8,616 nt of DNA from Bdellovibrionales bacterium (lineage in GTDB: Bacteria > Myxococcota > XYA12-FULL-58-9 > SYDY01). The notes beneath the pieces were generated by a model that saw only the letters and a list, made by a program, of their open reading frames with translations, ran no database searches and was not told the DNA's origin. The number at the start of each line of letters is the position of its first letter. The stretch's first letter is position 1. The DNA is taken from contig SYDY01000109.1 of assembly GCA_005801425.1 (NCBI GenBank), positions 1-8,616 on the forward strand. The letters are read 5' to 3'. Positions 5,701-8,616 of the stretch are shown piece after piece. The translations under genes were made by a program, and so were the position numbers.

Positions 5701-8328
5701 GTGCCCTTGGCCCTATGTTATCCGCCCCTTATGGCTTCAGGGCGACGATTACGGGTGGTTCCGCCGCAGCGACCTACGGGCCGCCGCTTCACAATGCTTC
5801 GAATAGGTCTTTTTGGTGGACTTGTGGGGATTACGGGGATTGTTGTCCTCGCATTTCTTACGGTGTTTGTTTACTCGCGTACGATCCCTAAAATCGCATC
5901 GGTGAGCGATTATCGACCCAAGGTGGGTACACGCATTTATGCTGCCGATGGCCAGTTGGTCGGCGTATTTGCGGCTGAGCGTCGTGAAATTGTGGCTGTC
6001 GATAAAATACCCAAGCATCTTTTGCAGGCTTTTGTGTCCGCCGAAGATCAACGCTTTTATGATCACGGGGGTATGGACTTTCTCGGCATGCTTAAAGCCG
6101 TTGCCGATAAACTCATTCATCCCATGAGCAAATTGCGTGGTGCTTCGACCATCACGCAGCAGGTAGCGAAGAGTTTGCTTGCGACCCAAGAAACGTTTGC
6201 TGCAGCAAGTGCACGTACCCTCAGTCGAAAAATTCGTGAAGCGTTGCTTGCACGGGATCTTGAGGCAAATTTAGAAAAATCAGATATTTTATATATTTAC
6301 GTCAATCAAATTTTTCTTGGCAACAAAGCCTATGGCATACAGGCTGCAGCGCAGCATTATTTTAGAAAAAATGTGTGGGATCTCTCGCTGGCTGAAATGG
6401 CGACCATTGCAGGTTTACCGCAAAGGCCAAGTGCATATTCACCCCATACGCAGCCCGAAGCAGCCCTTGCACGCAGGCGTTATGTTTTAAGGCGCATGTT
6501 GGAAGATGAAGCCATCACGCAGGAAGAACATGATGTTGCCGTCAAAGAAAATATCACCGCCTATCCGGCCCGCGAACATTATCTTTTGCGTGCACCGTAT
6601 TATACCGAAGAAGTGCGCCGTGAACTCGAAGAACGTTTTGGCGAAAAGCGTGTGCTTGAAGATGGATTGCAGGTTTACACTGGGCTTGATTTGGCGGCTC
6701 AGGATGCAGCCCACCACGCGGTGGTTGATGGTTTAATGGCGCTTGATCATCGTCAAGGCTATCGCGGCCCGTTGTTGCATCTTGAGAAAAAAGACTGGAA
6801 ACGCTTCGTCGAAGCGTATCGCAAGCAGCTTGATTTGGACAAAGGCATGAAGCTGTCTTTGGAAGAAGGTGAGCCCTACATCGGATTGGTAGAACGCATT
6901 GGTGGCGATGATCGTGTCGCTTCTGTGAACGTTGCAGGTGTCGAAACAGTATTGCCGCTTGCGGCAATGCGTTGGGCACGTGCACTGGATGCCACTGAGC
7001 TTGCGGGAAATCATTACATTACAAAAATTACCGATGCACTTCATGAGGGCGATGTCATTTGGGTGCGCCCGAGCACCATGGAAAAACTATCAGAAGATCC
7101 TCACGCGCAATGGAATATAAGCAGTGTGACGCGTGCTGTGTTGCAGGCGCCCCCAGGTGCCGAGCTTGTTGAGCTGTGGCAGATCCCCGCAACGCAAGCG
7201 GCGCTGCTTTCGGTGGATCCGTTTACGGGCAATGTAGTTTCTGTCGTCGGTGGTTTTGATTTTTCCGAATCGAATTACAACCGTGCGACACAAGCGTGTC
7301 GTGAACCAGGCAGCGCTTTTAAACCTGTGGTGTATGCTGCTGCCATCGAAAAACTTAAATACACGCCATCGACCATGATCGACGATAAACCATTTGTTTA
7401 CCACGATCTCGACAACAACACGAAATGGAAACCAAGCAATGCGGGTCACGAATTTCGGGGTCATTTGCCGCTCCGCACGTGTCTGCAAGATTCGGTGAAT
7501 ACACCAGCAGTGCGTGTGGCGGAAGCCGTGGGCCTTGATGATGTCATCGGTTTTGCAGGCAAGCTGGGCATCAACACACCGTTTAAACGTGAACTGGGCA
7601 TTGCACTTGGATCGTCGTGTACCGAACTCGATCAATTGATCAATGCGTATGTCACATTCAATCAGGGCGGTGTGCGTCGGCCGCTGCGCTACATCACACG
7701 TATTATCGATCGCGAAGGTAAGGTGATCGAGGATCAAGCATCGCCATGGGATCCATTGCTTGATCTCGCTTCGCGGCTTGATCGCACCATAGCCAAGCTT
7801 GATGAAATACCGGAGCAGGCCATCAGTCCGCAAACGGCGTTCATGATGGTGAGCTTGCTTCAAAATGTGGTGGAAGCAGGGACTGCACGCGGTGTTTCGT
7901 ATTTAGGATTTCCGGTGGCCGGAAAAACAGGAACCACCAACGATGCCTACGATGCGTGGTTTATGGGTTTTAGTCGGGATCTCGTGGCGGGTGTATGGGT
8001 AGGGTATGATCGTAAAGATGGTCCACCACTCGGCGTAGGTGAACAAGGCAGTCGTACAGCACTTCCCATTTGGCGCGATTACATGTCGAATACATTGCGC
8101 GATCACATGGGTTCTCGGCCTTATGTTTTGGCACAAGGTGAATTTGAACCACCCAAAGATATGGTTCAAGTTCTGATCGATCCTGAAACCGGTTTGCTGG
8201 CTCGGCCCACCACGCCCAATGCGACCAATGAGTATTACGTGTCGGGGTCGGAACCTACGGAGTATGTTCCAGACGGAACGTTGATCAATGCTGATCAGGT
8301 GGATGTGTTTGGGGCGGATGTAGAGTAA
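5701..8328 (+). CDS. mrcA: Penicillin-binding protein 1A: bifunctional peptidoglycan glycosyltransferase/DD-transpeptidase, 875 aa
   Basis: This enzyme polymerises lipid II into glycan chains and cross-links stem peptides in the periplasm. After a basic cytoplasmic N-terminus, one membrane anchor spans about residues 35-57. The GT51 domain (about 75-260) has the catalytic AEDQRFYDHGG (Glu115), RGASTITQQ (147-155), RKIREALLARDLE (176-188) and NQIFLGNKAYGIQAAAQHYF (202-221). Between GT and TP domains, residues about 345-490 form the PBP1a-type insert, opening with the typical RQGYRGP. The transpeptidase domain has the three penicillin-binding motifs SAFK (Ser538, Lys541), SVN (598-600) and KTGT (742-745). 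Length matches the family. The start is unsure: GTG at 5701 is 13 bases from GAGGTGG (5681-5687), which is rather far, and ATG at 5731 (MASGRRLRV) lacks a Shine-Dalgarno sequence. It probably forms an operon with the gene 18 bp upstream. All catalytic residues are present. Confidence 0.97.
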   Translation: MPLALCYPPLMASGRRLRVVPPQRPTGRRFTMLRIGLFGGLVGITGIVVLAFLTVFVYSRTIPKIASVSDYRPKVGTRIYAADGQLVGVFAAERREIVAVDKIPKHLLQAFVSAEDQRFYDHGGMDFLGMLKAVADKLIHPMSKLRGASTITQQVAKSLLATQETFAAASARTLSRKIREALLARDLEANLEKSDILYIYVNQIFLGNKAYGIQAAAQHYFRKNVWDLSLAEMATIAGLPQRPSAYSPHTQPEAALARRRYVLRRMLEDEAITQEEHDVAVKENITAYPAREHYLLRAPYYTEEVRRELEERFGEKRVLEDGLQVYTGLDLAAQDAAHHAVVDGLMALDHRQGYRGPLLHLEKKDWKRFVEAYRKQLDLDKGMKLSLEEGEPYIGLVERIGGDDRVASVNVAGVETVLPLAAMRWARALDATELAGNHYITKITDALHEGDVIWVRPSTMEKLSEDPHAQWNISSVTRAVLQAPPGAELVELWQIPATQAALLSVDPFTGNVVSVVGGFDFSESNYNRATQACREPGSAFKPVVYAAAIEKLKYTPSTMIDDKPFVYHDLDNNTKWKPSNAGHEFRGHLPLRTCLQDSVNTPAVRVAEAVGLDDVIGFAGKLGINTPFKRELGIALGSSCTELDQLINAYVTFNQGGVRRPLRYITRIIDREGKVIEDQASPWDPLLDLASRLDRTIAKLDEIPEQAISPQTAFMMVSLLQNVVEAGTARGVSYLGFPVAGKTGTTNDAYDAWFMGFSRDLVAGVWVGYDRKDGPPLGVGEQGSRTALPIWRDYMSNTLRDHMGSRPYVLAQGEFEPPKDMVQVLIDPETGLLARPTTPNATNEYYVSGSEPTEYVPDGTLINADQVDVFGADVE

Positions 8329-8329
8329 G

Positions 8330-8352
8330 CCGTATGGTGCCCGCATGGTGCC
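8330..8352. repeat. Short tandem near-repeat at the edge of the palindrome
   Basis: CCGTATGGTGCC (8330-8341) is followed, sharing one base, by CCGCATGGTGCC (8341-8352), with a single difference. The second copy begins the left arm of the inverted repeat; the first lies just outside it, two bases after the PBP1a stop. It may be a trace of the event that created the palindrome. Confidence 0.7.
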
Positions 8353-8472
8353 GGGTATTCACCGTTACCAATCAGGCACACAATTTGCATTGTATTCGGA
8401 TTTACGTTGCGAGATACACATGATGCAAATTGTGTGCCTGATTGGTAACGGTGAATACCCGGCACCATGCGG
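8341..8472. repeat. Perfect 50-bp inverted repeat with 32-base centre (palindromic element)
   Basis: The left arm 8341-8390 (CCGCATGGTGCC...ACAATTTGCAT) and the right arm 8423-8472 are exact reverse complements over 50 bases. The 32-base centre can extend the hairpin imperfectly (TGTAT at 8391-8395 with ATACA at 8414-8418). The element lies between the convergent ends of PBP1a (8328) and the partial gene at 8483. No T-run follows on either strand, so it does not look like an ordinary intrinsic terminator, although an RNA of this region would form a very stable hairpin from either strand. Size and form also fit a non-autonomous palindromic repeat family (MITE or REP/BIME type). I do not recognise it as a named family. 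Confidence 0.95.
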
Positions 8473-8482
8473 CATCGGTCGG

Positions 8483-8616
8483 TCAAAACACAAACATCCC
8501 GCCCGCAAATCCTTGGATGGTATCCACATCCGTTCCAGGGCGACTTAAGCGCTTGTAAAGTATCATCACAAAAATATCGAAATTGGGAACGATAGAAAAA
8601 TTGACCATACCGATGC
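8483..8616 (-). CDS. C-terminal end of a protein with an outer-membrane beta-barrel-like terminus (partial)
   Basis: A minus-strand frame is open from the right edge to a TGA at 8485-8483, giving 43 residues. It is too short for many gene finders but reads like real protein: alternating hydrophobic residues (MVNFSIVPNFDIFVMIL), the turn KRLSRPGTDVD, and a last strand IQGFAGGMFVF with a terminal Phe. A final amphipathic strand ending in an aromatic residue is the usual signal recognised by the BAM machinery, so an outer-membrane beta-barrel protein is a reasonable guess. The gene is convergent with PBP1a, with the palindrome between the two stops. The rest of the gene lies outside the window, so the family cannot be named. 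Confidence 0.55.
   Translation of the reverse strand, partial: IGMVNFSIVPNFDIFVMILYKRLSRPGTDVDTIQGFAGGMFVF

Noticed and set aside
7090-7863. 257-codon minus-strand frame opposite PBP1a
   Set aside because: It is antisense to the transpeptidase domain with all motifs intact, and its residue composition (Arg, His, Ile, Cys-rich) is typical of a shadow frame.
8341-8472. Invertible DNA switch between inverted repeats
   Set aside because: The 32-base centre holds no promoter or coding part worth inverting and is too short for known invertases.
8295-8548. Two short frames on opposite strands both starting MVPGIHRYQSGTQFA
   Set aside because: They are identical only because each reads one arm of the inverted repeat, and neither has a ribosome site.

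Overview
The window reads as chromosomal DNA of a Gram-negative bacterium of moderate GC content. The evidence is a lipoprotein signal peptide with a Cys lipobox, a class A penicillin-binding protein of the PBP1a type, and a partial protein whose last residues look like an outer-membrane beta-barrel terminus. The gene styles are reminiscent of the former Deltaproteobacteria (Myxococcota or Bdellovibrionota and relatives), but this is an impression and not a demonstrated placement.

Layout. A minus-strand lipoprotein gene runs off the left edge (1-218) and carries a 33-bp in-frame tandem repeat that encodes a Pro/Thr/Gly/Asp linker. A small eight-cysteine zinc-binding protein follows on the plus strand (420-722). 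Its stop overlaps, tail to tail, the end of a large minus-strand gene of unknown function (706-2538). A CAT-anticodon tRNA (2617-2693) has a near-consensus promoter. It is followed by a minus-strand gene for a Pro- and charge-rich, probably disordered protein (2708-3316). Next comes a membrane acyltransferase of family 3 (minus strand, 3424-4629) lying between two nearly identical direct repeats of 48-49 bp. On the plus strand, a protein resembling a metallo-beta-lactamase-fold nuclease that has lost its metal-binding motif (4780-5682) is followed 18 bp later by PBP1a (5701-8328), so the two are probably one operon. A perfect 50-bp inverted repeat (8341-8472) sits between PBP1a and the end of a convergent partial gene (8483-8616).

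How it fits together. Several products act at or beyond the inner membrane: the lipoprotein, the acyltransferase (surface glycan or lipid acylation) and PBP1a (peptidoglycan polymerisation and cross-linking). The genes do not form one obvious pathway. The most informative structure is the acyltransferase segment. Removing it together with one repeat copy restores a simple divergent intergenic region between the 2708-3316 gene and the 4780 gene, so it looks like an insertion. Other points worth a second look are the apparently inactive MBL-fold partner of PBP1a, the long perfect palindrome, and the repeat-bearing lipoprotein. I see no CRISPR array, no transposase and no clear anti-phage system. 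No stretch longer than 300 bases lacks a gene.
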